A DNA stretch of 64,000 nucleotides from Rothia aerolata (GCF_014635585.1 NZ_BMDC01000004.1:201952-265951); one strand, 5' to 3'. Shown: positions 9,817 to 19,325, counted from the first letter of the stretch. Notes: generated from the letters alone by a model not told the origin. Numbers and translations: made by a program.

Positions 9817-10988
9817 GAGAATATTCCCTCAGAATTATATACGGCCTGGCCTGGTGAAACGTTGATGAGAGAGTAGTCTCCCAGCTCCTCGGGAATATCA
9901 GTTGCGACCGCGCAGGTCACCAGAACCTGTTCAGCACCCGCCACAATAGCCCCGAGCTTATGCCGCCGCGCGGAGTCCAGCTCGGCAAAAACGTCGTCCA
10001 GAATCAAAATGGGTGAAGCACCGGGGGAGTCGTCGTCTTCCCGGTGCACGTACCAGGAGCCCAGCCGCAGAGCCAGGGCCAGAGACCAGGTCTCCCCGTG
10101 GGAGGCAAAGCCCCGGGCGGGAATACCGCCTAATTCCAGCACCAGCTCATCGCGATGGGGGCCCACCAGGGTTAGTCCGCGGTCAATCTCTTCAGACCGT
10201 TTTTCGTCGAAGCCCCGTAGAAGGGCGGCCCTAAAATCCTCCACCGACATCAGCGCAGCCTTGGGGAGCACCGCTGAGGAAATATCGGGGAAAATCGCCG
10301 ATTCATAGGTGAGCGTCACGGCCTTAGAACCGTCGGTGAGTTCCGTATAGGCCCGCTGGATCTGGGGCAGAGCAAGAGCCAGAACCCGCAGTCGGGCCTG
10401 CAAAAGGTGGGCACCGGCCGTTGCCAGCTGTTCATTCCAGACAGAGAGGGTGGTGCGTTCGTCTTCCCCCCAGCACCCCGAGCGCATAGATTTCAGCAGG
10501 GAGTTCCGCTGGCGCAAAATCCTCTCATAGTCCGCCCGGTAGGCGGCAACAGCAGGTCTGAGCGCCACCGCCAAATCGTCAATAAATCGCCTGCGGTAGG
10601 CGGGCTCGCCCTTGACCAGTTGCAAATCCTCAGGGGAAAACAGCACGGTCGAAACAATACCCAGCGCCTCGCGAGCACGCACCGGGGCCGCCCGGTTAAT
10701 CCGAACCCGGTTGCTTTTTCCCGGTGCCAGCTCAAACTCACACACGGTCTGCTGTTCGTTGCGCACCACCCGGGTGCGAATAAAAGCGCGCGCGGCCCCC
10801 ACCCGCACTAGCGGAGTATCGTTGCTCACCCGGTGGGACCCAAGGTTAGCGGTGTAGTCGATGGCTTCAACAATGTTGGTTTTGCCCACCCCGTTGGCGC
10901 CCAAGAACACGGTTGCCCCGGGTTTGAGCGGAAGATTCAGCAGCGGGTAAGTGCGAAAATCCATCAACGAAACGTGATCGATATACAC
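9813..10988 (-). CDS. recF: DNA replication and repair protein RecF
   Basis: 391 residues, SMC-like ATPase acting in RecFOR gap repair. Walker A GANGVGKT (residues 30-37), Walker B LILDDVFAELD near residue 330, and the ABC-type signature region close before it; the N-terminal FRTYPLLNLPL is typical. It lies 20 bp after dnaN and overlaps the DUF721 gene by 4 bp, giving the usual dnaN-recF-dciA order. Confidence 0.97.
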   Translation of the reverse strand: MYIDHVSLMDFRTYPLLNLPLKPGATVFLGANGVGKTNIVEAIDYTANLGSHRVSNDTPLVRVGAARAFIRTRVVRNEQQTVCEFELAPGKSNRVRINRAAPVRAREALGIVSTVLFSPEDLQLVKGEPAYRRRFIDDLAVALRPAVAAYRADYERILRQRNSLLKSMRSGCWGEDERTTLSVWNEQLATAGAHLLQARLRVLALALPQIQRAYTELTDGSKAVTLTYESAIFPDISSAVLPKAALMSVEDFRAALLRGFDEKRSEEIDRGLTLVGPHRDELVLELGGIPARGFASHGETWSLALALRLGSWYVHREDDDSPGASPILILDDVFAELDSARRHKLGAIVAGAEQVLVTCAVATDIPEELGDYSLINVSPGQAVYNSEGIFS

Positions 10989-11008
10989 GCGGGCCTCTCG
11001 GGATTCCC

Positions 11009-12136
11009 TTACTGGTTAGGCAGGCGTACCGGCATGAGTAGGTAGCGGTACTCCTGCGAGTCCTCGCCCAGGGGTTCAGCCTGGCCCGAAAGCACAGCAG
11101 GCTTGGGCGGAGTGGTGAAGGAGAAACGGACGAAATCGGTGCCAAAGGTGTTGAGGCCCTCGGAGAGGTAGACGGGGTTGAAGGCAACGGTAATGTCTTC
11201 ACCCTCCAGGTGGGCCTGCAGGGTTTCTGATGCCTGCGCGTCTTCGCCGGTACCGGCGTCTAGGGTTACCTGGCCCTGGCTGAAAGCCAGACGCACCGGA
11301 GTATTACGCTCGGCCACCAGGGAGACGCGTCGCACCGCTTCCAGCAGGTCTGCGGTGCGGACTACAGCGTGAATCGGGGTGTTCTCGGGAAAGAGGGCGC
11401 GAATCTTTGGGTACTCACCGTCGACCAGCAGGCTGGTGGTGCGGCGCTTACCGGACTCAAAACCAATTAGCTCGTGCGAGTCAGAGAGGGCAATTGATAG
11501 CTCACCCGCGTTACCCAGAGTCTTAGCTACCTCGGTCATGGTCTTTGCCTTGACCAGAGCTGCGGTGGAGATGTCAGCAGAGGACGGCGACCACTTGAGT
11601 TCGCGCATAGCCAGGCGGTAGCGGTCGGTGGCGAGCAAGGTAATGGTATCTGCCTCGATTTCCATACGTACACCGGTCAGAATGGGCAGGGTGTCGTCCT
11701 TAGAAGCTGCCACGGCTACCTGGCTAACAGCGCGGGAGAACTCAGAGCCCTCAACGGTACCGGAGACAGCCGGAAGACCGGGAAGTTCTGGGTAGTCGGC
11801 CACCGGCATAGTTGCCAGGTTAAAGTTGGCGCTGCCGCAGGCAAGGTGGAGCTTAGAATCGCTGGTCTCTACCTCTACTTCAGCTACCCGAGGCAGGGAG
11901 CGACAAATTTCTGCCAACAGACGGCCTGAAACCAGGGTGGTGCCCTCTTCAGCGATGTCAGCTTCTACCTCAAGTTTGGCTGAGGTCTCGTAGTCAAAGC
12001 TGGCAATTGTAACCAAACCGTTTTCTGCGGTGATGAGCAGACCGGAGAGAACCGGTACCGGGGGGCGCGGTGAGAGTGATCGTGCAGTCCAACCAACTGC
12101 ATCTGTTAGGGCTTCGCGATCAATAGTGAATTTCAC
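11009..12136 (-). CDS. dnaN: DNA polymerase III beta sliding clamp
   Basis: 375 residues in three repeated clamp domains, starting MKFTIDREALTDAVGW and ending EYRYLLMPVRLPNQ, the C-terminal MPVRL being the partner-binding signature of the family. It is the processivity clamp of the replicase. Start ATG with a GGAG-type ribosome-binding site (GAGGAG on the minus strand). Its promoter region holds two 25-nt direct repeats (12198-12272) and the DnaA boxes of the putative origin. Confidence 0.98.
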   Translation of the reverse strand: MKFTIDREALTDAVGWTARSLSPRPPVPVLSGLLITAENGLVTIASFDYETSAKLEVEADIAEEGTTLVSGRLLAEICRSLPRVAEVEVETSDSKLHLACGSANFNLATMPVADYPELPGLPAVSGTVEGSEFSRAVSQVAVAASKDDTLPILTGVRMEIEADTITLLATDRYRLAMRELKWSPSSADISTAALVKAKTMTEVAKTLGNAGELSIALSDSHELIGFESGKRRTTSLLVDGEYPKIRALFPENTPIHAVVRTADLLEAVRRVSLVAERNTPVRLAFSQGQVTLDAGTGEDAQASETLQAHLEGEDITVAFNPVYLSEGLNTFGTDFVRFSFTTPPKPAVLSGQAEPLGEDSQEYRYLLMPVRLPNQ

Positions 12137-12579
12137 CGAGACTCCTCTAGAGAAAACGGGTAGGGATGATTCAGGTTTTTAGTCTACCGGATAAGCGGTG
12201 GGCAGAGACTTTTGTAATTACAGAGTCTCAGGCTTCTCAGTCGTAGAAGTGGGCAAAAATTTGTAATTACAGGGATTAGCGACAGAACCGGGCGCACGAG
12301 GTTCAGGATTTTTGTTATTTGGTTTCTTTTTCTCTTAAGTGTCGTAGTGTTAATAACACGTGTGGATACTATGGAAAACCGCCTGCATCCCGCTGTTTGC
12401 AAGGATTTTGATTGTTGATAGAGTGTGCATAAATAACAAGAATCCTGTGGCCCTTAAGTGGATGAATATTTATGCAAAATCTAAAGTCCACATCAATCGT
12501 ATAAATATGCACTTAATATCCACATGTTAAGACCGCCCACCGCACAGGTTATCCACAGCCCTTTAAGAGACCTGCGCAA
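12137..12579. other. oriC: dnaA-dnaN intergenic region, putative oriC
   Basis: 443 bp, AT-rich compared with its surroundings. DnaA-box-like 9-mers: TTATCCACA (12549-12557, perfect), ATATCCACA (12516-12524), AAGTCCACA (12484-12492) and, on the opposite strand, TGTGGATAC (12361-12369). Two direct repeats GTGGGCARARAY...TTTGTAATTACAG (12198-12223 and 12249-12272) lie near dnaN. Actinobacterial origins usually map to this gap. A second cluster of boxes lies beyond dnaA (14229-14434), so the functional origin could extend over both sides. Confidence 0.75.
12198..12272. repeat. pair of ~25-nt direct repeats near dnaN
   Basis: The blocks at 12198-12223 and 12249-12272 share GTGGGCA, a purine-rich middle and an identical TTTGTAATTACAG; they begin 51 bp apart. 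They may be regulatory sites of dnaN or part of the duplex-unwinding region of the origin. TGTAATTACA is itself a palindrome, so a dimeric protein could bind. Confidence 0.6.
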
Positions 12580-14157
12580 CTACTTCTGGTTGCGCTGCTC
12601 CTGCTTAATCTTGTTGGTCAGCTCGGTTACCTGCGTATAAATCTGGTGCTTCTCCGCCATCTGATTGCGAATCTTCCGATCTGCGTGCATCACCGTGGTG
12701 TGGTCGCGCCCGCCCAGTTCCTGTCCTATCCGGGGCAGAGACATGTTGGTCATCTCCCGCAGCAGATACATGGCAATCTGGCGGGCGGTGGTCAGGGTAC
12801 GGTTACGGGACTTGGACCGTAGATCCTCAATAGAAACGTCATAGTAAGCAGAGGTTGCCGCCAGAATTTGCGAGGCGGTAATCTCGCTGGCGCCGTCGTC
12901 CGTAATCAAATCCTTGAGCACCAGCTCCGCCAGCGCGCGGTCTACCTTCTGCTTATTCAGCGAGGCAAAGGCTGTCACACGAATGAGCGCCCCCTCTAGC
13001 TCGCGGATATTGGTGGTGATATTGGAAGCGATGTACTCCATCACGTCATCGGGAACATCGAGAGACTCGTTTTGGGCCTTCTTACGCAGAATCGCGATGC
13101 GGGTCTCCAGCTCCGGGGGCTGAATATCGGTCATCAGGCCCATCTCAAAGCGCGAGCGCATACGGTCGGCAAAACCGGTGAGCATCTTGGGCGGCATGTC
13201 CGAGGTAATCACGATCTGCTTCTGGTGGTTGTGCAGCGCGTTGAAGGTATGGAAGAACTCCTCCTGGGTGCGCTCCTTCCCCGCCAGGAACTGAATGTCG
13301 TCGATGAGCAGCATGTCTACATTGCGGTAGATCTGCTTAAAAGATGAGCCCTCATCGTCGCGGATCGAGTTAATGAAGTCGTTGGTGAACTCTTCAGAGT
13401 TCACGTAGCGCACGCGCAACTCGGGGTACATGTGCTTGGCGTAGTGGCCGATGGCGTGCAACAGGTGGGTTTTACCCAGACCCGAACCGCCATATATGAA
13501 CAGCGGGTTATATGCGCTGGCGGGAGTTTCAGACACCGCGAAGGCGGTAGCGTGGGCAAAACGGTTGGACTGGCCGATCACAAAGGTATCGAAGGTGTAC
13601 TTGGGGTTCAGGCGCGCTGAAGACTCCCAGAGGGAGGTGGGTTCTGCGATGGAGGACGACGCCGCTTCGGCTGGGGCGTTTGCCTCGGCTGGGATGCTCT
13701 CGGTACCGGGAACCTCTTCGGGAGCCAGCTGGGGAGCTGTGGCGAACTCGGGGCTTGACTGGCCCAACTCTGCTTCGAGGTCGTGTACCGAGGGCATGGA
13801 ATGATCTGAGGCAGTTTCGGCGGGATCGGCGGGGGTAGCAACAGGGGAATCTACCGATTCCGGGGCAGGTGCACTGTTTTTAGGGGTCGCCTCAAGGCTG
13901 GTATCAATCACGATTGCCTCAGAAGTACCCTCACCAAAGGCCGCAGCCAGCGCTTCTTTGAGCTCAGCATTAATGGTGGTCTGAAAAACTTCGCGGGTGT
14001 ACTCATTGGGCACAGCAATCAAAAGCACATTCCCCATGTGGGCCTGGGGCTGCGCAAGAGAGACAAAGCCACCCCAGCGGGTGCTGACCTTATTGCGCAG
14101 CAGATGCACCATGTGGTTCCAGCGAACCTGTACTTCTTCGGGTAGAGACGGGCTCAT
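12580..14157 (-). CDS. dnaA: chromosomal replication initiator DnaA
   Basis: 525 residues. Domain I (1-~85), then a long low-complexity Pro/Ala/Glu/Ser linker (~90-180), AAA+ domain with Walker [10 protein letters not shown] (~223-231) and Walker [10 protein letters not shown], and the DNA-binding domain IV with the signature [15 protein letters not shown] near the C-terminus. Start ATG with GAGGAG seven bases upstream. Divergent from rpmH, with DnaA boxes in both flanking gaps, so autoregulation is likely. Confidence 0.98.
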   Translation of the reverse strand: MSPSLPEEVQVRWNHMVHLLRNKVSTRWGGFVSLAQPQAHMGNVLLIAVPNEYTREVFQTTINAELKEALAAAFGEGTSEAIVIDTSLEATPKNSAPAPESVDSPVATPADPAETASDHSMPSVHDLEAELGQSSPEFATAPQLAPEEVPGTESIPAEANAPAEAASSSIAEPTSLWESSARLNPKYTFDTFVIGQSNRFAHATAFAVSETPASAYNPLFIYGGSGLGKTHLLHAIGHYAKHMYPELRVRYVNSEEFTNDFINSIRDDEGSSFKQIYRNVDMLLIDDIQFLAGKERTQEEFFHTFNALHNHQKQIVITSDMPPKMLTGFADRMRSRFEMGLMTDIQPPELETRIAILRKKAQNESLDVPDDVMEYIASNITTNIRELEGALIRVTAFASLNKQKVDRALAELVLKDLITDDGASEITASQILAATSAYYDVSIEDLRSKSRNRTLTTARQIAMYLLREMTNMSLPRIGQELGGRDHTTVMHADRKIRNQMAEKHQIYTQVTELTNKIKQEQRNQK

Positions 14158-14676
14158 GATGCTCCTCGGGTGGGGTAGGGGTGTGCAGGCTTAAAATTCT
14201 AAACCACAAAAAATCTCTTATCACCAATTTATCCACAGGGTTTATCCATAAGGTGGAAAACTTGTGATTTAAAGGTGGGAATCGCGGTGGATTGGTGTGG
14301 AGTTTGCTGGGGCAACTCGCTCGGCAATCTTGAATTTCTTGTAATTTCATCTTTTTTCTCACCTGTGGGTGGCGAGGTGAGGTGGAGCTGTGGATAAAGA
14401 AGGAGAAAAGTGGAGAAGGAAGCAATTTTCCACACCTGTGGGCAGGCGCCCTGCACAGCCTGTGATTAAAGACCTAGCGCAATCTGGCTTGACCAAACCC
14501 CTTTAAACACATAGAGTTTTGAAGTCGTATGTGTGCGCCAAATGTACCCTCTTCGCTACGGAACGCGATGTGGAGAACGCCGTGAGGCGCGCTCAGATTT
14601 ACAAGATAAAGCGTCAACCTGTTTCTAAACATTGGTGAAGGGTTGCGCCCCATACCAAACGTTTTGGAGTGACTAA
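14158..14676. other. dnaA-rpmH intergenic region with DnaA boxes
   Basis: 519 bp between divergent genes. DnaA boxes: TTATCCACA at 14229-14237 (perfect), TTATCCATA at 14242-14250 (one mismatch), TGTGGATAA at 14389-14397 (perfect, reverse) and TTTTCCACA at 14426-14434. It must hold the promoters of dnaA and of the rpmH-rnpA operon. The strand switch of gene direction lies here, so this gap is part of, or very close to, the origin. Confidence 0.7.
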
Positions 14677-14814
14677 ATGAGCAAGCGGACTTTCCAGCCG
14701 AATAACCGCCGTCGTGCCAAGAAGCACGGCTTCCGTCTTCGTATGCGCACCCGCGCCGGTCGTGCGATTCTCGCCAACCGCCGTTCCAAGGGCCGCGCAA
14801 GCCTGTCGGCATAA
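14677..14814 (+). CDS. rpmH: 50S ribosomal protein L34
   Basis: 45 residues, [20 protein letters not shown] start and [17 protein letters not shown] core, the invariant L34 pattern; very basic. Upstream GGAG lies 7-8 nt before the ATG. First gene of the rpmH-rnpA-yidD-yidC-jag-rsmG series that runs away from the origin. Confidence 0.97.
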   Translation: MSKRTFQPNNRRRAKKHGFRLRMRTRAGRAILANRRSKGRASLSA

Positions 14815-14865
14815 CCTAAGACTCCTTGACTCCTCGGCTGTCTAGCCGATTCGAAAGGAGAACAC

Positions 14866-15276
14866 GTGCTGGCTCAACAGCACCGGATGCGGACTAAAGT
14901 CCAATTCTCAGAGACTACACGTTCCGGCGTCCGTTCAGGGCGTCGGAACTTAGTTCTATATGCGGTCAAAAAAGAAAACAGCCCCACCCTGGCAGGCTTT
15001 ATCGTCTCCAAGGCCGTGGGTAACGCCGTCGTCCGCAATAAAACAAAACGGCGCCTACGCGAACTCGCAGCAGAGACTGTAGTAACCACCCCCAACGGAA
15101 TCTGGCTGGTGGTGCGCGCCCTACCGGCGTCGTCCAAGGCTACCTGGCGCGAACTCTCAGCCGACTTTCGTGCCGCCCACAGCGCCGCGCTTGCTAAACT
15201 AGCTAAGCAACACCAAACCCCGGCAGTAGCAGAAAGCCCCGACGCTGCCCGCAAGACCCCGCGAGAGGAGTCGTAA
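14866..15276 (+). CDS. rnpA: ribonuclease P protein component
   Basis: 136 residues, basic. The family signature is intact: RSGRRNLVLYAV, then GFIVSKAVGNAVVRNKTKRRLREL (RNR-type RNA-binding motif, residues ~48-70). It assists the catalytic RNA in trimming tRNA 5' leaders. GTG start with AAAGGAG six bases upstream. The last ~25 residues are a variable tail. The gene overlaps nothing and is followed 5 bp later by yidD. Confidence 0.96.
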   Translation: MLAQQHRMRTKVQFSETTRSGVRSGRRNLVLYAVKKENSPTLAGFIVSKAVGNAVVRNKTKRRLRELAAETVVTTPNGIWLVVRALPASSKATWRELSADFRAAHSAALAKLAKQHQTPAVAESPDAARKTPREES

Positions 15277-15281
15277 ACCCC

Positions 15282-15674
15282 ATGGGCGCACACTCCGATC
15301 ACCAGCACACCGCACCCGCCGAAGACGTGCTGGACTCTGCCCCCCACGAGTTCTTGCGCCCCACCAACCTGGGCGAAGCAGTCTGGACTTTACCCCAGAA
15401 CCTGCTCATTGCCCTCATGAAGGTTTACCGAGCAATTGTTTCCCCGCTCTACGGGAACGTCTGCCGGTATTTTCCCAGCTGTTCAGCCTACGCGCTGGAG
15501 GCCTTTACCACCCACGGCGCCGTGCGCGGGCTCTCGCTCACCGTGCGCCGTCTTCTGCGTTGCCACCCCTGGGCAGCCGGCGGTATAGACCAAGTACCGC
15601 CCGGCAAACGCACTTTTGCGCCCGGGCAGCAACCCAAAATTATTCTTTTGAATCATCCGCACACTGTTCTCTAA
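15282..15674 (+). CDS. yidD: membrane protein insertion efficiency factor YidD
   Basis: 130 residues, longer than the usual ~80 because of a ~40-residue N-terminal extension. Core residues ~45-110 have KVYRAIVSPLYGNVCRYFPS, then CSAYALEAFTTHGAVRG and RRLLRCHPWAAGGIDQVP, the family hallmark with its three cysteines. It is a membrane-associated helper of YidC, encoded between rnpA and yidC as usual. The ATG at 15282 follows GAGAGGAG. Confidence 0.95.
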   Translation: MGAHSDHQHTAPAEDVLDSAPHEFLRPTNLGEAVWTLPQNLLIALMKVYRAIVSPLYGNVCRYFPSCSAYALEAFTTHGAVRGLSLTVRRLLRCHPWAAGGIDQVPPGKRTFAPGQQPKIILLNHPHTVL

Positions 15675-15747
15675 CAACTCGACGTGCCGTTGAGTGAACA
15701 GCGCGCGAAATCCCACAACGCGCTCGTACTGAGCCAAGGAGACATAG

Positions 15748-16722
15748 ATGTTCGACATCATCCTCTGGCCCTTTAAATGGATCGTTTCGGCGATTCTCTG
15801 GGTTTTCCACACTGTTTTCACCGCGCTGGGCATGGACCCGGCCTCGGGTCTGACTTGGATTCTAGCCATTGTTGGTCTGACCCTGGTGATGCGTACGCTC
15901 ACCATCCCGCTCTTCGTTAAGCAGATTAAGTCCATGCGCGGCATGCAGGAACTGCAGCCGGAGATGGCAAAGCTGCAGAAGAAGTACAAGGGTAAGACCG
16001 ACCAGCTCTCCCGCCAGGCCATGGCGCAGGAGCAGATGGCGCTCTACAAGAAGACCGGCGCTAACCCGTTGTCTTCCTGCCTGCCCATTCTGGTACAGAT
16101 GCCCATTTTCTTCGGCCTCTTCCAGGTGCTCAACGGCGTTCCCACTGCCGCAGACCGCGGCGAGGGAATTCTGGTGCTGACCCCCGATTTGATTAGGCAG
16201 TTCGACAATGCTTACATCTTCGGTCAGGTACCCCTCTTCTCGTCTATGACCAACCCTGGCGGCGGCAATCACATGCTGACCATCATTGTGGCGGCAATTC
16301 TGGTGGTTCTCATGTCTGCCTCCATGTTCTACTCCCAGAAGCAGCTGGGCGCCAAGAACATGTCTGAGGCCGCCAAGCAGTCACCCATGTACCGCCAGCA
16401 ACAGATGATGATCTACATCTTCCCCATCATCTTCTTGGTCTCCGGCATTAACTTCCCCATCGGTGTGCTGATTTACTGGACCATCTCTAACTTCTGGTCT
16501 GTGGGCCAGCAGTACTGGGTTATCAAGAACAACCCCACTCCCGGTTCTCAAGCAGAGCGCGAGCTCAACGAACGTCGTGCCGCCAAGGGCCTGCCTCCCG
16601 TGGGCAAGACCAAGGAACAGCACGAGGCTGAACTGGCAGAGGCCCGTGAGCGTGCCGCCCGAGGCCAGCGCCAGCAGCCCGTGAGCAAGAAGCGCCAGCG
16701 CAACCAGCAGAAGAAAAAATAG
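15748..16722 (+). CDS. yidC: membrane protein insertase YidC
   Basis: 324 residues of the short Gram-positive type without the large periplasmic domain. Five membrane helices: ~10-30, ~32-50, ~105-125, ~160-190 and ~220-250. The conserved substrate-groove region KQIKSMRGMQELQPEMAKLQ follows the second helix, and NPLSSCLPILVQMPIFFGLF is typical. The C-terminal ~60 residues are strongly basic (KKRQRNQQKKK), fit for ribosome contact. Start ATG with AAGGAG. Confidence 0.97.
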   Translation: MFDIILWPFKWIVSAILWVFHTVFTALGMDPASGLTWILAIVGLTLVMRTLTIPLFVKQIKSMRGMQELQPEMAKLQKKYKGKTDQLSRQAMAQEQMALYKKTGANPLSSCLPILVQMPIFFGLFQVLNGVPTAADRGEGILVLTPDLIRQFDNAYIFGQVPLFSSMTNPGGGNHMLTIIVAAILVVLMSASMFYSQKQLGAKNMSEAAKQSPMYRQQQMMIYIFPIIFLVSGINFPIGVLIYWTISNFWSVGQQYWVIKNNPTPGSQAERELNERRAAKGLPPVGKTKEQHEAELAEARERAARGQRQQPVSKKRQRNQQKKK

Positions 16723-16742
16723 AACCATCAGGAGATCGACTC

Positions 16743-17258
16743 GTGTCTGAGACAACCGAATTCACTGAGGCAGACAAAGACCTCAGCTACCTGGAGGAAG
16801 AAGGCGACATCGCCGCCGACTACCTCGAGGAACTGCTCGATATTGCAGATATTGACGGTGATATCGATATTGAAATTCGCAACGGCCGCACCTACCTTTC
16901 GGTGATTACGGACGGCGAAGTGAGCGAAGAGCTCCAGGCCCTGGTGGGGGAGCGGGGCGAGGTTCTCGATGCCCTGCAGGAGCTGGTACGCCTGTCGGTG
17001 CTGGCTGCTACCGGCAATCGCTCCCGCCTGATTCTGGACATTGCAGACTACCGGGCAGACCGCATCAAGCGCCTGGCTGCTCTGGCAGAGTCTGCTATTG
17101 CCCAGGTAAAGGAAACCGGCGAGGACTATCATATGGAGCCCCTGGGCGCCTACGAGCGCAAGCTGGTGCACGATCTGGTGGCTGAAAACGGCCTCTTTAG
17201 TGAATCAGAGGGCGAGGGGGCAACCCGCCACATCGTCATCTCCCTACCCGAGGACTAA
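16743..17258 (+). CDS. jag: Jag/KhpB-type KH-R3H RNA-binding protein
   Basis: 171 residues: an acidic N-terminus (~1-40), a type II KH domain (DIDIEIRNGRTYLSVIT..., ~40-105) and an R3H domain with LGAYERKLVHDLVAE (~130-165). Known partner of KhpA in post-transcriptional control in Gram-positives and the gene regularly behind yidC. GTG start 20 bp after yidC; four bp separate it from rsmG. Confidence 0.93.
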   Translation: MSETTEFTEADKDLSYLEEEGDIAADYLEELLDIADIDGDIDIEIRNGRTYLSVITDGEVSEELQALVGERGEVLDALQELVRLSVLAATGNRSRLILDIADYRADRIKRLAALAESAIAQVKETGEDYHMEPLGAYERKLVHDLVAENGLFSESEGEGATRHIVISLPED

Positions 17259-17261
17259 ACC

Positions 17262-17906
17262 GTGACTGATACACAGCTGCCCACCCTTGACGGCGCAGAA
17301 TTTGCCGCCGCAGACCAGGTATTTGGCGAGCGCCTAGAGACCGCCCAGCGCTACGTTGAGCACCTGGCAACCACCGGTATTGAGCGCGGGCTGATTGGCC
17401 CGCGCGAGGTACCCCGCCTCTGGACCCGCCACGTGCTCAACTGCGCGGTGGTTGAAGAGTTCATCTCAGAGGGTGCCTCAGTGGTGGATGTAGGCTCTGG
17501 AGCGGGTCTTCCGGGCCTCTGCCTGGCTATTGCCCGCCCCGACCTCTCCCTGACTCTGGTAGAGCCCCTAGAGCGCCGCGTTATTTGGCTCAACGAGGTG
17601 ATTGAAGACCTGGGTCTGGAGAACGTCACCGTGCTGCGCGCTCGCGCTGAGCAGGTGGTCGGTGAAGTAGAGGCTGACTACGTGACTGCCCGCGCGGTCT
17701 CTGCCCTGGTGGGTCTGCTGGATATCACCATGCCCATTCTGCGCGGTACCGGCGAGCTTCTGGCTCTGAAGGGTCGCTCTGCTGCCGAGGAAATCACCAA
17801 GGCTCGGAAGAAGCTCAACAAATACGGCGCTCGCGAGGTTGATATTCTCACCGCCGGTGCTGACCTTCTAGAGGAGCCCACCACCGTGGTGCAGGTGAAG
17901 CTCTAG
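17262..17906 (+). CDS. rsmG: 16S rRNA (guanine527-N7)-methyltransferase RsmG
   Basis: 214 residues. AdoMet-binding motif VVDVGSGAGLPGLCLAIA (~79-96), LVEPLERRVIWL and the post-motif region RAVSALVGLL. It methylates G527 of 16S rRNA. GTG start, coupled to jag. The gene is closed by a strong terminator and marks the end of the rpmH operon. Confidence 0.96.
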   Translation: MTDTQLPTLDGAEFAAADQVFGERLETAQRYVEHLATTGIERGLIGPREVPRLWTRHVLNCAVVEEFISEGASVVDVGSGAGLPGLCLAIARPDLSLTLVEPLERRVIWLNEVIEDLGLENVTVLRARAEQVVGEVEADYVTARAVSALVGLLDITMPILRGTGELLALKGRSAAEEITKARKKLNKYGAREVDILTAGADLLEEPTTVVQVKL

Positions 17907-17945
17907 GACGACGCCGCTGGTTGCGGTCACCTCTTGAGGTAGAAC

Positions 17946-17980
17946 AGGCCCGGGAACTCTCTGAAAGGGTCCCGGGCCTT
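17946..17980 (+). terminator. Rho-independent terminator after rsmG
   Basis: Stem AGGCCCGGGA with TCCCGGGCCT (10 bp) followed by TTTCGTG. It is preceded by an AGGACGACGCCGC word directly at the rsmG stop. Confidence 0.85.
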
Positions 17981-17992
17981 TCGTGTGGCTCG

Positions 17993-18058
17993 TTCGGTAC
18001 ACATTGAGCGCGCCAGTACATGTGTAGATGTGTACTGGCGCGCTCAATGTGTACCGAA
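17993..18058. repeat. 66-bp perfect hairpin, GTACAC-N13-GTACA geometry
   Basis: Two 28-bp arms (17993-18020 and 18031-18058) are perfectly complementary around a 10-nt loop TGTGTAGATG. The arms contain GTACAC, 13 bases, GTACA, exactly the plan of the hairpin at 2595-2652. It lies between the rsmG terminator and the monooxygenase gene, 78 bp before that gene's ATG. No T tract follows; a protein-binding or mobile-element role is more likely than termination. Confidence 0.8.
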
Positions 18059-18135
18059 ACCGACCCCGGGCATAAAATCTGCGCTCGCAGCGTTACAATT
18101 CCAAAGAGATTACTTGATTTTGAAAGGAATGCGCT

Positions 18136-19269
18136 ATGGGTGCCGAGCAGAAGATACCAAGGCCACCGCAGACCCAGCCGGAGCAATGGATCGCCGAACG
18201 GGCAGACCACCTCTTCGACGCCGTCGTCATTGGGGCCGGACAGTCGGGCCTGGCTGCTGCCTACGAGCTGAAGCGGCGCAACCTGGACTTCGTTGTGCTC
18301 GACTCCAACCCCATTCCCGGCGGGGCCTGGCAACACCGCTGGGACTCGCTGACCATGAACGACGTGCACGGCGTGGCGGATCTGCCCGGCTCGGTAGCCC
18401 CTGAGAGGTCGCAGGAGCGTTCGAACCAGATTATCCCTGCCTACTTTGCCGAGTACGAGCGCGACTATGAGCTACCGGTTATTCGGCCGGTGACGGTAAG
18501 GCGGGTGGAGGACGACGCTCCCTACCTGCGCGTGCTCAGCTCGGCTGGAGTTCTGCGCACTCGGCACATCGTCAATGCGACCGGCACTTGGACCCGCCCC
18601 TTCGTGCCCCGCTATCCGGGCATGGAGACCTTCCTGGGCGAACAGTTCCACACCTCGGCCTACCCGGGAGCCGAGCACTTCCGCGGCAAGACGGTGCTGG
18701 TGGTCGGCGGCGGAGCCTCAGCGGTGCAGTTCCTGGGGGAGCTGGCGCACGTGACTGAGGACTTGCTCTGGGCCACGCGCCGTCCACCGGCATGGAGGGA
18801 CGGCGATTTAGACGGCCTGGGCGCAGTCACCTGGGTTGAGCAGCGGGCAGTAGCCGGAGAGGCACCCGCCTCGGTTGTCAGCTCCACCGGGTTGTTTTTG
18901 CGCCCCCAGGAGCAGTATGCGGCTTCACTGGGAATCTACGAGCGTCGACTGGATATGTTTGAGGCTTTAGAGCCGGACGGCGCTCGCTGGGCCGACGGCC
19001 GTTTTGAGCGTTTGGACGCGATTATTTGGGCCACCGGCTTCCGCCCCGCTACGGTTCATCTCTCACCTCTGCACCTGAAGTCCCCTTCGGGCGGAATCGC
19101 CCTTGAGCGCGTACCCGGTGACGTGCAGGGTGCCACCACCGCTGTGGCTGACCCCCGAATTCACCTGGTGGGCTACGGCCCCTCAGCCTCGACCGTGGGA
19201 GCCCGCCACGCTGCCCGCAGAGCAGCAATAGCGGTAAAGAAAGCGGTGGGTGAGCCTCTGGGTGTATGA
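18136..19269 (+). CDS. flavin-containing monooxygenase-like oxidoreductase
   Basis: 377 residues with two dinucleotide-binding folds: FAD site VVIGAGQSGLAAAYELK (~30-46) and NAD(P)H site VLVVGGGASAVQFLGEL (~187-203), and an ATGF motif (WATGFRP, ~300) near the end. This is the plan of the CzcO/YpdA-like group B flavoproteins. The motif for true FMOs between the two folds is not clear, so the substrate is unknown. ATG with GAAAGGA upstream. Single gene, cytoplasmic. Confidence 0.85.
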   Translation: MGAEQKIPRPPQTQPEQWIAERADHLFDAVVIGAGQSGLAAAYELKRRNLDFVVLDSNPIPGGAWQHRWDSLTMNDVHGVADLPGSVAPERSQERSNQIIPAYFAEYERDYELPVIRPVTVRRVEDDAPYLRVLSSAGVLRTRHIVNATGTWTRPFVPRYPGMETFLGEQFHTSAYPGAEHFRGKTVLVVGGGASAVQFLGELAHVTEDLLWATRRPPAWRDGDLDGLGAVTWVEQRAVAGEAPASVVSSTGLFLRPQEQYAASLGIYERRLDMFEALEPDGARWADGRFERLDAIIWATGFRPATVHLSPLHLKSPSGGIALERVPGDVQGATTAVADPRIHLVGYGPSASTVGARHAARRAAIAVKKAVGEPLGV

Positions 19270-19325
19270 GGGGCTGATTCCTAGCTTCTATACAGGCCTT
19301 TTCAACCCTCCGTGGAGGTGGCTGC

